Shown: positions 47,011-57,895 of the stretch, piece after piece | Layout of the letters: each line of letters starts with the position of its first letter | Numbering within the stretch: position 1 is the stretch's first letter | From: Albula goreensis | Lineage: Eukaryota; Chordata; Actinopteri; Albuliformes; Albulidae | Length of the DNA stretch: 64,000 nucleotides | Reading direction: 5' to 3' | Assembly: GCA_022829145.1 (NCBI GenBank) | Contig: CM040763.1 | Span: forward strand, 6,252,141 to 6,316,140 | Program-made: the position numbers and the translations under genes | Notes under the pieces: generated by a model | Told to the model about the DNA's origin: nothing | Database searches by the model: none | Seen by the model: only the letters and a program-made list of their open reading frames with translations

Positions 47011-48150
47011 GGTTTTCTAAATAAAAATTTAACCCTTAGCGCTGGAAGTCAAGTGTCTGTTCGTGATTGCGTTCGGGAGATCATTTCTCAAAAGGCATGC
47101 CCCAGCATGAGCAGTGTCAATGTCAGAGATGTTTTCAGACAATTACTCACAACGCTGTGTGTGCAGGCTTCATGCCCCATCATTCAAAACAGACAATGAG
47201 ACAATACTTCAGGTACTGCTTTTGACAGACTGTATTCTTAACATTCTAAATGTCTCTGTAAAAAAAAAAAAAAGGGCAAAGAAAAACATTCTTAAATGTA
47301 CACTACAAATAATAAAAAAATAAATAACAAGACAAAAGTCGTTCATTTCACATGAAACCGGGTTTGGCTGGCTGCGTTGCAGAATACGCATCTGAAGAAG
47401 TCCTGCATCTCCAACCAGCATCGAGTTTGACACGCTGTCTTCAAACCATACAAAAACAAGAACTTTTGTGAAGTTGCAGCTACTTCAACAAACACTGTTG
47501 CTAAGCGCTGCTGCGGCAAACTGACAAAAAAATAGCTTTACCGCTCCTTCTGAGCCGCCTGGCGAAGTCGCGATGCAATATGCATGACGAGAACAAAGAA
47601 CACATAACAATCTCAAGCAGTTGTACGATGATTCCTTTAATAATGAATCCGCATCAGTGTAACACCAACATTCCGAGAAATAACAGCGCAATCTCAAAGA
47701 GAACAAAACTTCCATTATCTAATCTGTGCAGACAGCGGCATACATGTGCGAATAAAAAAAAAAAAAAAAAAGAAAGAAAGACATCCATCTGCAGGAAGTT
47801 CTGTGCCAACCATCATGGACTCATCTAAAATACACAGATAATTTGTGTCCCAACATCTTTGTGATCTTCAATAAGCATTTTTTTTTCTTCATTTGTCATT
47901 CATATAAATTAATGATATGGTTATGGTCTGTGATGATTTATTGACCTATACAACAACAAGTTCATAGACCGCTGCTCATAGGCACAGAGCATAAGAAGGA
48001 CAGAGTGCTCAGCTGGGTCATATTTGGTGCAGATGCTGTAGTTCTTACAGTAATGAAGCAGCATTAAAACAAAGGCACAATTCAGGGGTCCAACAGCAAA
48101 CCCAGAACAATGGGTTTCACAAGGTTCCCCCTGTGATAGCATTTCATCTG
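47011..48150. other. Unique DNA with A runs
   Basis: A runs at 47261-47273 and 47754-47771, the second followed by (GAAA). Frames of 69-86 codons have no domains. No gene seen. Confidence 0.5.
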
Positions 48151-48736
48151 CTTGTCTGTAGGTATGGAGCACAGTCACCAAAGGGCCATTGGCTCACTGT
48201 CGACGTGTGGTGACAGCTTAGGGTGGGGGCGGAGGTGGGGGGTGCGGGCAGGCATGGTGACAGGGTCTCTGAAACCCCTGCTTGTGTGGAACCAGGAGAA
48301 AACATCAGCCTTGTTTGGAAATCCAGCCAGATTACAGAGCGGCAGCCGCATGTCACACACAAACGCGTGCGGCAGACATTTGTGCTGTGTGCACTTTGCT
48401 CTTTGTGCACTATTTTTTTTCTCGTCCTCAATGTGGAGAGAGGCAGCAGATCAGGGAACAAGCTCGGCTACCTGGATACGGGATGTCAAGAGACGAGCAA
48501 TCAAAAAAACATCTGACACCAACACACTGGGTTTTTTTTTCCCTCTCACCAACACTGGCCCTATTTTCCTCTCCTCGCTCTCTCTCTTTGTGTTTCACTT
48601 GCAAATACCGAGCGGTGAATTTCTGAAATAATAAGCAGTGTTCTTCTGAAGGGCTGTAAAGAGTTGGAATTTGGACACGACTACAATGGCTTCATTATTC
48701 TCCTGCGTTTCAGGCAGGAAGCCATGCAGTGCATGC
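48151..48736. other. Unique DNA holding the longest open frame (159 codons)
   Basis: A plus frame runs from 48152 to 48631. Overlapping open frames of 97, 114 and, on the minus strand, 105 codons cover the same DNA. The peptide has no domain and includes T-run-encoded phenylalanine stretches, so it is judged a chance frame. Confidence 0.45.
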
Positions 48737-48773
48737 AGGCGAGGCGAGGCGAGGCACGGCGCGGCGAGGCGCG
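48737..48773. repeat. (GGCGA)n-like GC-rich repeat
   Basis: Seven imperfect pentamers GGCGA / GGCAC / GGCGC, high in CpG. Confidence 0.85.
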
Positions 48774-48915
48774 TCTCTGGAGCCCTCCCTTCAGCTGCTC
48801 TGTCTACTTACAGTGGGAACGCTCGGCCCTGCAGGGGCACGAGACGCAGACAGGCCCCGTGAGCCGCAGCTGGGGTAAACACTGCTGCTGGTGGCAGAGA
48901 GGGGAGCTGATAGGA

Positions 48916-49175
48916 CACACACCCATGCACAGAGAGCGAGACAGAGACACACAAACACTCCCATACACACACAAATACATACTCACACATGCACACACTC
49001 ACACACACACATACACAGGCACTCACAGCTATACATATATACACATGCGCGCTCATGCATGCACTCACTCACTCAGTCATTCACATGACCACACACACAC
49101 TCACTCATTCACTCACTCATAGGCATACATACAGTACACACACACACACACATTTACACACAGGTACGCTCACAC
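48916..49175. repeat. Long CA/CTCA-rich imperfect array
   Basis: About 260 bp of CACA mixed with CACTCA, CATACA and ATGCA units, followed by a (TATC)-like tract at 49197-49240. All six frames are biased and the threonine/histidine-rich open frames here are spurious. Confidence 0.9.
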
Positions 49176-49319
49176 ATATAGAAACGAACATGTATCTCTA
49201 TCTGTCTACCCATATATCCATCTATCTATCAATATGTATGTGTATGTTAATATACATAAATAATGTTGTCTCATTGATTATAGGGATGGATATTGTAGAT
49301 CATTTTAGGATATTGTAGA

Positions 49320-49640
49320 TTTGAGGCAACGACCTCCGTCAGACCAGCAGTTGTTATTTAAAAACGGACCGTACTGAACTACAGGCTGCAGAAACCTGTG
49401 AATCGCCCGGCCTATGGATCACTGAGTTTGAAATGATCGTTGCTCAGGTCTCATATCATCGCACACCTGCGCTCTTCAGACGGAATGAAGAAAAGCCGTA
49501 CATGGACCACGCAGTGCGTGATCACACGGTGCACACACTCCGGGTCCTAAGCCCAGCCACCGAGAGAAAACACGACCTTACCACCGCTCTGCAAAAATCC
49601 TCAAATTTTGATACGCTGCTTTTTACTCGCACTTGAGTTT
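49320..49640. promoter_or_regulatory. Candidate enhancer-like block
   Basis: Repeat-free, CpG-containing sequence after a short duplication (GGATATTGTAGAT at 49289 and 49309). The 67-codon plus frame has no domain. Inferred. Confidence 0.25.
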
Positions 49641-50117
49641 ATTTATTTTCCTTGTTTTTGCTGAGCCCTAAGACAGATTTTCAGACCCAGCTGATCAGTA
49701 AAGCTGTATTCTATTCTTTCCTATACAATGTCCTCTTTGTGGAATGGAAAAAAAAAAACTAACATGATGCTGTTCCAGGCTGTATGTTGCCTGGAAGCAG
49801 AAATCCCTACACCAACATTCATAAGCATAATTCAGTTTACAGGGGCTGATATTGGATACTGGAAAACCCAATCAAATGGCATTCAGAAATGATTCTCGTT
49901 GCATCCCAGCACTACTAAATATGGATTGTAATTTCACATCTGAAAATCACAAGCCATTGAATCATATGCTATGTAAATATAATACATGGATTTTTTTTCT
50001 CACACACTACATGCAATCCCGCAGAGTATTTGAATTTAAAGCAAGCGTGAAATATAAACCCTTCACACAGATTAAATTCTGAATCAAGCAGGCCATGTAA
50101 ATGACGTGGCGGTAGGA
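49641..50117. other. AT-rich spacer
   Basis: Unique AT-rich DNA with an A run (49749-49758). No gene seen. Confidence 0.5.
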
Positions 50118-50241
50118 GGCTCTGCGCAATTAGCATATCGGCTCCTGTTAGCACAATTAGCATACTGGCTTCTGTTAGCACGATTAGCATACAGGCTCCT
50201 GTTAGCACAATTAGCATACTGACTTCTGTTAGCACAATTAG
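50118..50241. repeat. 27-bp minisatellite, four units plus partial
   Basis: The unit is CAATTAGCATACTGGCTCCT, then GTTAGCA. Starts are at 50127, 50154, 50181, 50208 and 50235, an exact 27-bp period with few substitutions. As 27 is a multiple of three, the minus strand reads as repeated 9-residue peptides inside an open frame; this is a by-product of the period. Each unit carries a homeodomain-type ATTAGCAT core. Confidence 0.9.
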
Positions 50242-51180
50242 GCAAAGCAGATGGCTGGATGTGAAGAGAAAGGATAGAGGAGGGAAGGGGGGAAGAGGGG
50301 GGGTGCTGGACTCTTTGTTAGCACCTTCATCCAAGGCACAGGTGAGCATGTGCTGAAGAGCAGAGGGAAAAAGGATTCTCCTCTTCACTGGAAACTAAGG
50401 TCTATGTGCTTAAAACTCCCACCTGCAATAAGGAAAATGCTAGTCTTTAACAAATGTTGACTGTTCAAATAATCCTCAGCCTCGCTTAGGGAAAATACCG
50501 AGGGATGAAGAGAAAGACACTACCTTGGGGGAGAGGCTGTCGTGGACCCCTTCTGGGGATATAGGCACATTCGGGCAAATCTCCCAGGTTTACATTTCAA
50601 AGCATGCCTTAGTTAACACGGATGCCGCAAAATGAAGAGCACCTGGTTACAAATCAAGAACCTCATTAGGAAGTGAATCGGCACGACTCACACGACGACA
50701 GCACGCCGTTTGATTCCTGCCCCTGTAGCCACCCGAGCCGGCCCGAATACAAAACACTGCCTCTTTGAATTAAAAGAGGGGGAAAACGAGAGGACGGCTA
50801 GTAAAAAACACAAACGATAAACACAAACAAACTGAGCGGAAGCCTTAAAGCATCCATCCCGCTGGGTATGGCAGCGAAACGACTGCCTCCGATGAAAACT
50901 TGCTGACGGAGCCTGCTTTGTGTGAGGCCTGACGGGGCGGCTTTGGCCTGCTTCAGGGTCTAGGCAGGCTCTGTTTCTGAGAACAAACAGCAAACATACT
51001 GAAGAGTCCTGGGGCCTTAAACCCAAGAGCTTGACATCCATTTTCCCATAAGTATGCAATAACAACCCTAAAAGAACAAATTTTCTCTCACTCTATTTTC
51101 TTCTGTTGTCTTTCATCCTTATTGCTGACATAAACATCAATATCAAGTCATTTTTTCCCCCGGATAGAAGTTTAACTTGA
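50242..51180. other. Unique DNA, partly enhancer-like
   Basis: Purine-rich tract at 50274-50306. The part at 50420-50690 is repeat-free with mixed composition and might be regulatory. A 125-codon minus frame (50688-51065) has no domain. No gene supported. Confidence 0.45.
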
Positions 51181-51699
51181 GCATTGGCTCCAGCCAGGCA
51201 ATCTAGAATTTTCCTCTATAACTTCCTGTTCATCAAACAGAATCGACAATTCCCACAATTTATTTTCTGTCTGTTACACCCTGTAAGGCATGGTTATGAG
51301 CTCTTGTCGATGGTATATGTATTTCAGGTGTATACACTGAGGCTGGGCGTTAACGTTATGCCCAAAAGGCTAGCTAGCTCGTGGAAGACAGCAACTGAGG
51401 AAGACCAGTTAGCTTTTCAGCAATGTTACCATTGTGTTACAGTTAGAAGAGGCCCGCAGTTTGATTCATATATTCCACCACCCGCTCCCAAAAGATGACA
51501 GTCCAAACATGCAAACAATGGTTGGCAGTAGGTGTGTGCCGAATTGTCGGAAAATAAGGATATTCTAACAGCTTTGGACAGCTGTCCGACTACAGCTCTC
51601 ACATGAAAATTTTTGGAAAAATCCATAGAAAAATTAGCTGAGCATTTTGAAGATGATGGAAAAGTTTCGCCTAATTTAACAAAGCATGGCATTTGATCA
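51181..51699. other. Unique DNA with 104-codon plus frame
   Basis: A plus frame at 51184-51498 and an overlapping minus frame at 51426-51713 lack domains. Two TAGCTAGC-type palindromes occur near 51371. No gene supported. Confidence 0.4.
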
Positions 51700-51882
51700 T
51701 GGGCTTCACTCAAAATGGGACTTCAGTCCTGAAAGACGACAGTTTTGGCTGATTTTCGGTATGTTTCAGCAGTTGTAACCACACGAGTTGCATCCAAAAC
51801 ATAAATGTATGGCAGACTGAAAGGAAACCCCAAAAACCAGCACAGACTGTGGACCTTGAGGACTTGCCTTTGACACCCCTGC
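51700..51882. mobile_element. MITE of the 'caggggtgtcaaac' terminal family
   Basis: The right end TTTGACACCCCTG (51869-51881) is preceded by GTGGACCTTGAGGACTTGCC and CCCCAAAAACCAGCACAG. The left end TTCACTCAAAATGGGACTTC, then AGTCCTGAAAGACGACAG and GCTGATTTTC, aligns with the complement of the right end. About 180 bp, non-coding. Related to 11981-12193. Confidence 0.65.
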
Positions 51883-52212
51883 TCGGGACCGAAAGGGAGA
51901 GTCATTGTGTGTATCTGTTTGTCTGTTAGAAACTATGTAAGGAATTTTATCCCCAACTGTGCCATTACTGGCTATGATCAGAGATTCAAAACAGTAAACC
52001 AGTAAAAGGCTCAGCCCCGGAAAAAATTAGAAGTAAACTGGTTAAACTCAAAGAGTCTTTTTGCTCTCTCTAGCGGCCTCTCCTGGCCAGTCAGCAGTGT
52101 GCTGGTCCATATATTGCACAATGCATATTGGCTAGGGTCAGTCTCCAGGTGAATTTGATGAGTCACTTTCCTCAAGGTCATGTGAAGGGGTGGGGCCAAT
52201 AACATTCACCTT
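51883..52212. other. Unique DNA with a shared 25-bp motif
   Basis: 52066-52090 is the inverted counterpart of 1700-1724 (23 of 25 positions by eye). No gene seen. Confidence 0.5.
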
Positions 52213-52258
52213 TGGGTGGTTGGGTGGTTGGGTGGGAGGGAGTGGGGGTAGGGAGGGC
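52213..52258. repeat. G-rich (GGGTGGTT)n tract
   Basis: Tandem GGGTGGTT units followed by GGGAGGGAGTGGGGG. Many GGG runs give G-quadruplex potential on the plus strand. Confidence 0.9.
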
Positions 52259-53100
52259 AGAAATGAATGACGGTTGATCCAGCTACACTGACGAAAAACA
52301 TTTCGTAACGGTTTGAAAAAAGGGTTCACGCAGCCTCCTGTCTGAGTGAGAGAGGGTGGTGGGGCAGGACGGGAGTGGATTTCAGGTGCCTTGATCTCAC
52401 ATCTGTTTATGTAGGTTTAGCCTAGAGGCCCCATATTTCAGAACCAATAATTCACCCTGCCCGGGTGAGGAGCTGTCAGGAGAGGCAACACCTGCATCTT
52501 ACTGTACCCGCGGAAACCGGGGGGCCAACGGGAGCCCCGCAAACGCGAGGCCCCGCCCCGCCCCTGTGTACACAAGCCTGGCATCACCACCATTTACCCC
52601 ACCTGTCACTCTCTCGCTCTTCATCATTCGAGTCTAAACAGACAGTCTGAACACAGAACGCTGCTGGAGAAGAGGAAGAAAAAAAAACAAGCCTTTAAAA
52701 AAAAGTGGCATAAAATATCCGCTGTTTTTTTTTCTACACCCGATCAAGGGGAATAGAAGTCAGAATACATTTTTAAATAAGTTATGATCCAATTGAACAA
52801 ACAACAGCAGCGTCTGTTACAGTTTTCATGAGAGTGGTGCATTATAAATGAGTTTGCCAATCTAAGGTAATCAATCTCCAGGAGAAGGGGCTTAAACTTA
52901 TAAAGCCTTGTGTTGAGATTTATTACACATTATTTACAACAGTGCCTGATGTCTGAAAATGGAATTTTTACATGAAGATGCACAGTTTGCTAGAGGATTT
53001 CGTTAAATCGTTGCAGGTCATAGTTTGACAGGCATAAACACTATATTTTTTTGCTTTGATTTTTTTTTGTAGATCTGTCTCCACAGCTTCACAACAGAAC
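52259..53100. other. Mixed DNA with small CpG patch
   Basis: CpG/GC-rich patch at 52508-52565 (CGCGGAAACCGGGG, CCCCGCCCCGCCCC, Sp1-type). The rest is AT-rich with A and T runs. The 61-codon plus frame is not convincing. No gene seen. Confidence 0.45.
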
Positions 53101-53968
53101 ATTTATTAAACAAGTCTATTTTGCATCTGAGCTGCATAAAAAGGACGGCAGCTTATTCCGTGCTGTTACTGGCACGGGGCAGGACCTCTGAAAGTGTTCT
53201 AGCTCAGGGGAAAAACAGGACGGGGCCATCAACCCCGGCCAGCCGGAGAGGCACGAGTTCCCATAACGGCGATGCTGTAGAATTTGTTCGGTTATTTTCT
53301 CTCTCACTTTTATAAACATCGGTGCATCGGAATACCAGGGCGGAAAGGAAGAAAAAGGGCAGGAAAAGAAGTGACATTCTGGCATTTCATCACAGAATTT
53401 CAGTGGGGAGATCAAACGGGAGAGTGGGAATTCCCCTGACGACGGCTTTGCGCCTCCTCGGGTAGACCCCCTTTGAACAGGACGAGCACAGCTTCTCATC
53501 CTCTCCCACCTTCACCCTGACTCCGTGTCTCCTGCGCTTCTCTCAGGTTCACAGTGTGAGCCGAACGGCACACTCACTGGTGCACTCCTAAAAACACTGC
53601 CTGTCTGTAGCGGGGGGGGGGGGAGGGCATTAGCCTTCTAACTTTGTTCCTGCAAGTTCATTCCTTCTCCTAATGTGTAGGCACCACAATCAAGCTGTCA
53701 TTTATGAAATAAATTATCTTTACATATGTTTGTTCATTCATTCGTTCATTCGTTAACAAAAGATCAAGAAACAGCAGTGAGGATTACACTCTACGGCATC
53801 ACGAGAGGGCCAAACTGCATGATGAATTCATTATGTTAACAAAGTCAATTAATAGTGTCTCCCCATTTCATAAGGAAATTATTGCAAAACTGTAAAATAC
53901 CAAAATGTTGTAATTGTGCAAATAGCCCAAAGGAAAAAAATGACATAATAGTTGCAACTGTAATAATA

Positions 53969-53973
<5 letters not shown>
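53101..53973. other. Unique DNA with G run
   Basis: Overlapping frames on both strands (127 codons minus at 53116-53499) have no domain. G run at 53612-53622, (TTCAT/TTCGT)n at 53730-53753. No gene supported. Confidence 0.45.

Positions 53974-54002
<29 letters not shown>
53974..54002. repeat. (GT)n microsatellite
   Basis: About 14 GT units; ordinary simple repeat. Confidence 0.95.
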
Positions 54003-54004
<2 letters not shown>

Positions 54005-54144
54005 CAGAGAAAGAGGAGAGATTTATATAAATATATAGCCTGTGAATTCTGTTAAATGAATTCTGAGCCAATTTAAAAACACTTAATGGCCGTCAAGTTT
54101 GTGGCTCAGTCTCTTTTTTTTGTGTTAGAAACTTATTTATCAAA

Positions 54145-54640
54145 GTGTATGGAAGGGAGCGGGTGAGCGAGCCCCGCCAGGCGGAGCGTCAGTATTCTCC
54201 AATCCCCTCCGATAATCCCCCATAAAGAGGCAAAGCACCGGCATTTTCTGAGGATTCTACCTGCCATGGCCCGGGCGCTCAGACAATCAGATCCGCAGAC
54301 GAAAGGCATCGAGCGCTAGTTCTGCTGTGCAATGGAGAGGAACCGGAGCCGCAGGACGCCACCCAGCACCTCATTTCGGGAGCGCGGCGATGCTAAGTAA
54401 TTACAGCTGTATATATAAACATAACCCGGCCCGGGCAGAGCAACAAATGGGCGACGGGCTCCTTTTGTTTGTGTCACCCGAGGCCTGTGAAGGGGACGAG
54501 GTTGGGGAGCTCTCCCCCTCACCCAGACTCTCCAAACCTCCACCTCATCCTCTTTGTTTCTCTGAGGAAGACGAGGAAAACAGAGGACGGCCGACGTTCG
54601 GGTCAGGTTTCGGTGCCTCTCTGAGTCATGGCTGTGCTCT
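54145..54640. promoter_or_regulatory. CpG-rich candidate regulatory block
   Basis: CpG-rich, repeat-free block (GCGGGTGAGCGAGCCCCGCC near 54159, CCCGGCCCGGGC near 54425). It also contains CCGATAATCCCCCATAAAG and GCTAAGTAATTACAGCTG, followed by a TATATATAAA run (54410-54419). A 117-codon plus frame and a 75-codon minus frame have no domain. It could be a CpG-island promoter or an enhancer. Confidence 0.4.
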
Positions 54641-55370
54641 TAAAACGATTCAGACATCTCCTAATCAGTCAAACAACTGACCCACCACCGTTTCCCCACC
54701 TCCCCGAGCGACGGAGAAAGCTGATGCGCGAGCCAGGCAAAACATGCGAAAGCCCACGGCATGCCTCGATACGTCATCCTAGCAAAACAATGGCTGTCTA
54801 TTGCCCCAATTCATCCACTGAGCGTAATTAGGAGCAAAATTGTCCAGTAACAATATTGTCAGACGTGCTATCACAGGATAATCAGTGTCCGGGCTGGGGG
54901 CCCAGGCATATGGATCTGTTTGCTCAAGAAAACATGTTCAGAAGGGACGGTCCTCGGTTACGGTAATGACCGGCCCAGACAACTGCTGCAACAGCTCTCT
55001 ATGCATGCAAGGACACGCAGGGAAGACACTAAGAAGTTTGAATACAACAGATGGAGTGAGGAAGGAAAAGAAAAAAAAAAACACAATGACAGATTTTTTT
55101 CCTTCATGCTGACAAGAACAATTTAGTCATTTGTTTTTTTTTTGTGCAACAATCATCTAAACATCATCGAAATTGATTCATCACCAAAACAATGTCAGTT
55201 TGAATGCAAGTACATAAGCAGGCCCATGTATGTACACAAATATAGAAGGTCAGGGATCGGAAAATTGCATATTTGAGTGCAAACTGATGTTCATCTCAAT
55301 TCTCCATATGGTTATTTTGTGGGCTCGTTGACTGCTTAATTACACAAAGTGCCTCTCAAAGGGAGTTTTT
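54641..55370. other. Unique DNA
   Basis: Left part mildly CpG-containing, right part AT-rich with A run (55069-55081) and T run (55133-55143). No gene seen. Confidence 0.45.
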
Positions 55371-55379
55371 CCTATTTGG

Positions 55380-55640
55380 GTTTGGCTGCAAAAGCAAACC
55401 AACAAAGTGCAGTCACACGTAACGGCAGAGATCACAACTTCACTCACCCCATTTTGGATGATGTCATTAGACAGATAAATATAGCGGCTGGCAATCTCAC
55501 AAGCTGCATCACAAACAACAATAACAGATAGTGACAAATAAAGCTATTCTGGCCAGAAAAGCCTTTGTCCTCAGATTTAACTACAAATGGATCAATATTG
55601 GGTCTGATAGATGTTTGAATTTTCCTATGTTTTGGAAACA
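55380..55640. promoter_or_regulatory. Candidate enhancer-like block with SOX-like site
   Basis: Repeat-free, with AACAACAATAACAG (ACAATAA at 55518-55524, SOX-like), TCATTAGACAGATAAATA and GTGACAAATAAAGC. Two short frames on opposite strands have no domain. Inferred element. Confidence 0.35.
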
Positions 55641-55734
55641 AACTCCATTTTCCCTGTTTTCCTTTCCTCCCTCAATATGATGCTCATATGCAGAAACAAA
55701 GGGTTTCACTAACAATGCCTTCCTAAGAGAGCCA

Positions 55735-56080
55735 CTCGCCAGTGTTATTGCTATTTACATACCAGTTTCTTGCTGGCAGGAATTTGCATAATGTTTTGTA
55801 GCTGTGTACTCAAGGGATCTGCATTGTAACATATTGGTGCTTAATGAACTCTGAAAAAATTGATTTTCCACAGAGTAAATTAAGAAATGCATTATAGCTG
55901 TTAAAGCAATCTTGAGGGAAATCGGAGCCTTCCACTGCTAAACTATGCTTGGTAAGTAATAAATTACATGTTATACTTATTTGCCTTAATTCATGCTAAT
56001 TTTGCCCAATTAATGTATCACAGTAATTCCAAAGCCTGTCACAGGAGAGCTAATTATTAATTGGATTTTTTTTTTCTTGT
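55735..56080. promoter_or_regulatory. Candidate conserved block with octamer and TAAT cores
   Basis: ATTTGCAT (55782-55789, octamer on the minus strand), TTAATTCATGCTAATTTTGCCC (near 55986), CCAATTAATGTATC and GCTAATTATTAATTGG (near 56049). All frames are closed. One of the densest homeodomain/POU motif patches in the window; conservation is unverified. Confidence 0.45.
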
Positions 56081-56962
56081 GTGTGTGTTCAACTCCCTGG
56101 GTGTGGAACAGCAAACAAACTTGTGATTGTCTTTAGACCATGGTTCCTTGTGCCAGGTTTACTAGTGGCAGACGGAAGGCCATCTTCCATCATACGCTTG
56201 AGTGGATGACTAACCGTTTATGAGCTGGTGTCGCGATCCTATCAGACTCTTATGACACGATGTTTCCATTGAATCACCACCTTTAGCCTGTGTCACATGA
56301 CGCCTGCTTGATGTGTTTCTCCTCTGAAAAGCAAAGGCTGGTGCTACTTTGTTTTGGAAAAAAAAAGAGAGCGAGAGAGAGAGAAGCGTTTTTGGAGCGG
56401 AGCCAGTCAAAACTTCTCCACTGAAAAAAGACGGATTAGACTTTATACCCTCTTGAAGAAGTTCAGCTGCAGGAAGCATATATGGTGGAGTTTAAATACA
56501 CATGGCCGACCAACCAGATAAAACACAAGCGCAGTAAATAGTATGCAAGCGAATGCTAGGAGCTTAACGGACAGCCCGAGCAGCAGAAGCATAATTCTCT
56601 CTGCCGCTGCAGGTTGTTCAACAATAGCCTTATTTCAAACTAACATTTTCCAGTGATCTTATGAACTTCCGCTGTAAATCGGCCCTCCTAAGCAGGTCCG
56701 ACCACAATGTCAGCTTTTGTGTATAAAATCAGCACCCCCACCCCCACATCCCCCCACTAAAGCTCACCTTACTGGAAGACTGAATGGAATCCCACGGAGC
56801 TGGTCAGTGTTTTCTGAACAATTTGGCGACGTCACTGGAAAATTTTACTCTCAAATGAGACTAGCGTTGAGCAACCTTGCAGTAAAGAAAGTGCTTCTGC
56901 TATTGGGGTTTATACTCTAATACACTTATCTTACTGAAAGAGATCTATTCTACAGAGCAGCA

Positions 56963-56993
<31 letters not shown>

Positions 56994-57429
56994 TTCAGAG
57001 TTGAATACATTGTGGCAAGGGTTTCTAATTTTTTTCATGACTTAATATATTTTTTGTAATTTCTTTTGGGAGATGAATGGGGGCGGTTGATGGAAGCGCC
57101 ATCACCTAAAATTGTGCCTTTATCAGCCCTGTTTCAGTGTCAGAATGACATTTCTACTGCTGCTTTTGGATTAGATTGTGGAGACCCCTCAATTCATCCT
57201 TTCTACCATGAGTGCAGAAGAACGGCGGTTCCTTCATCAGCAGACCTCAGCTGAATTCCCGTCTGTAAAACCATTCGTTCCTTCCTCGTTTGCGATGATT
57301 GGCTTTCTCAAGAAATCAATTTGTTTTTTTTTTCTCTTCTCAGCAGTGACTTCCTCTTCAGAGGCACATGTAAGTGTCCTCTCCTCTCACGGTTATATTA
57401 AAAAGCTTAGCTGAAGATGGTTTTTCGAG
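56081..57429. other. Unique DNA with A run
   Basis: (GA)-rich tract at 56365-56383, C-rich stretch at 56731-56755, A run (56964-56980) plus short (CA)n. Frames of 62-89 codons have no domains. No gene seen. Confidence 0.45.
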
Positions 57430-57895
57430 TAAATTAGAGAAAACAAAATCTCCTGATTAGTCAATTAAGTGGCACATTAGCCTCAGAGTTAATTAAAAGA
57501 TAGGGCACACACTTTAAGGATTGGCAGGGCTGAGTGTTTAAACAGGAGATTGTACAAATGGTGCTTATTAAAACTTACTGCTAGTCACTTGACATCTAAC
57601 ATCTCTGCACCCAGAATTAGGCAAACAGATTGTCAAACTGCACCAGTCCCCAGATTCCACTATGCAAATCTTTGGAAATGAGAGCAGAGAAGTGAAACGT
57701 GTCAAAAAGCCTGCGTGTCACTATGTTAATACTCCAACAATCACCAACCTGCAAACAGAATCAAACACAACACAGCAAGCCGTCCTGATATTTCCAGTGT
57801 TTTTATGAGTCATGCTCATATTTTAAGGGGAACGCGTTCTTCGCTTTTGGGGAGCTTTTTTTTGAACAACTGCCATTTTCGAAACTTGACACATA
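57430..57895. promoter_or_regulatory. Candidate conserved block with octamer
   Basis: Repeat-free AT-rich block: TAGTCAATTAAGTGGC, GAGTTAATTAAAAG, a perfect ATGCAAAT (57662-57669) and an AP-1-like ATGAGTCAT (57806-57814). All frames are closed. Enhancer-like by texture. Confidence 0.4.

Noticed and set aside
48152-48631. Longest open frame, 159 codons, plus strand
   Set aside because: Overlapped by other open frames in two further frames and on the minus strand, contains phenylalanine runs from T tracts, has no domain, and is within chance length for 64 kb.
48804-49318. Threonine/histidine-rich and cysteine/valine-rich frames
   Set aside because: Direct translation of the CA-rich repeat array.
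53116-53499. 127-codon minus-strand frame
   Set aside because: No domain, and the plus strand is partly open as well; judged chance.
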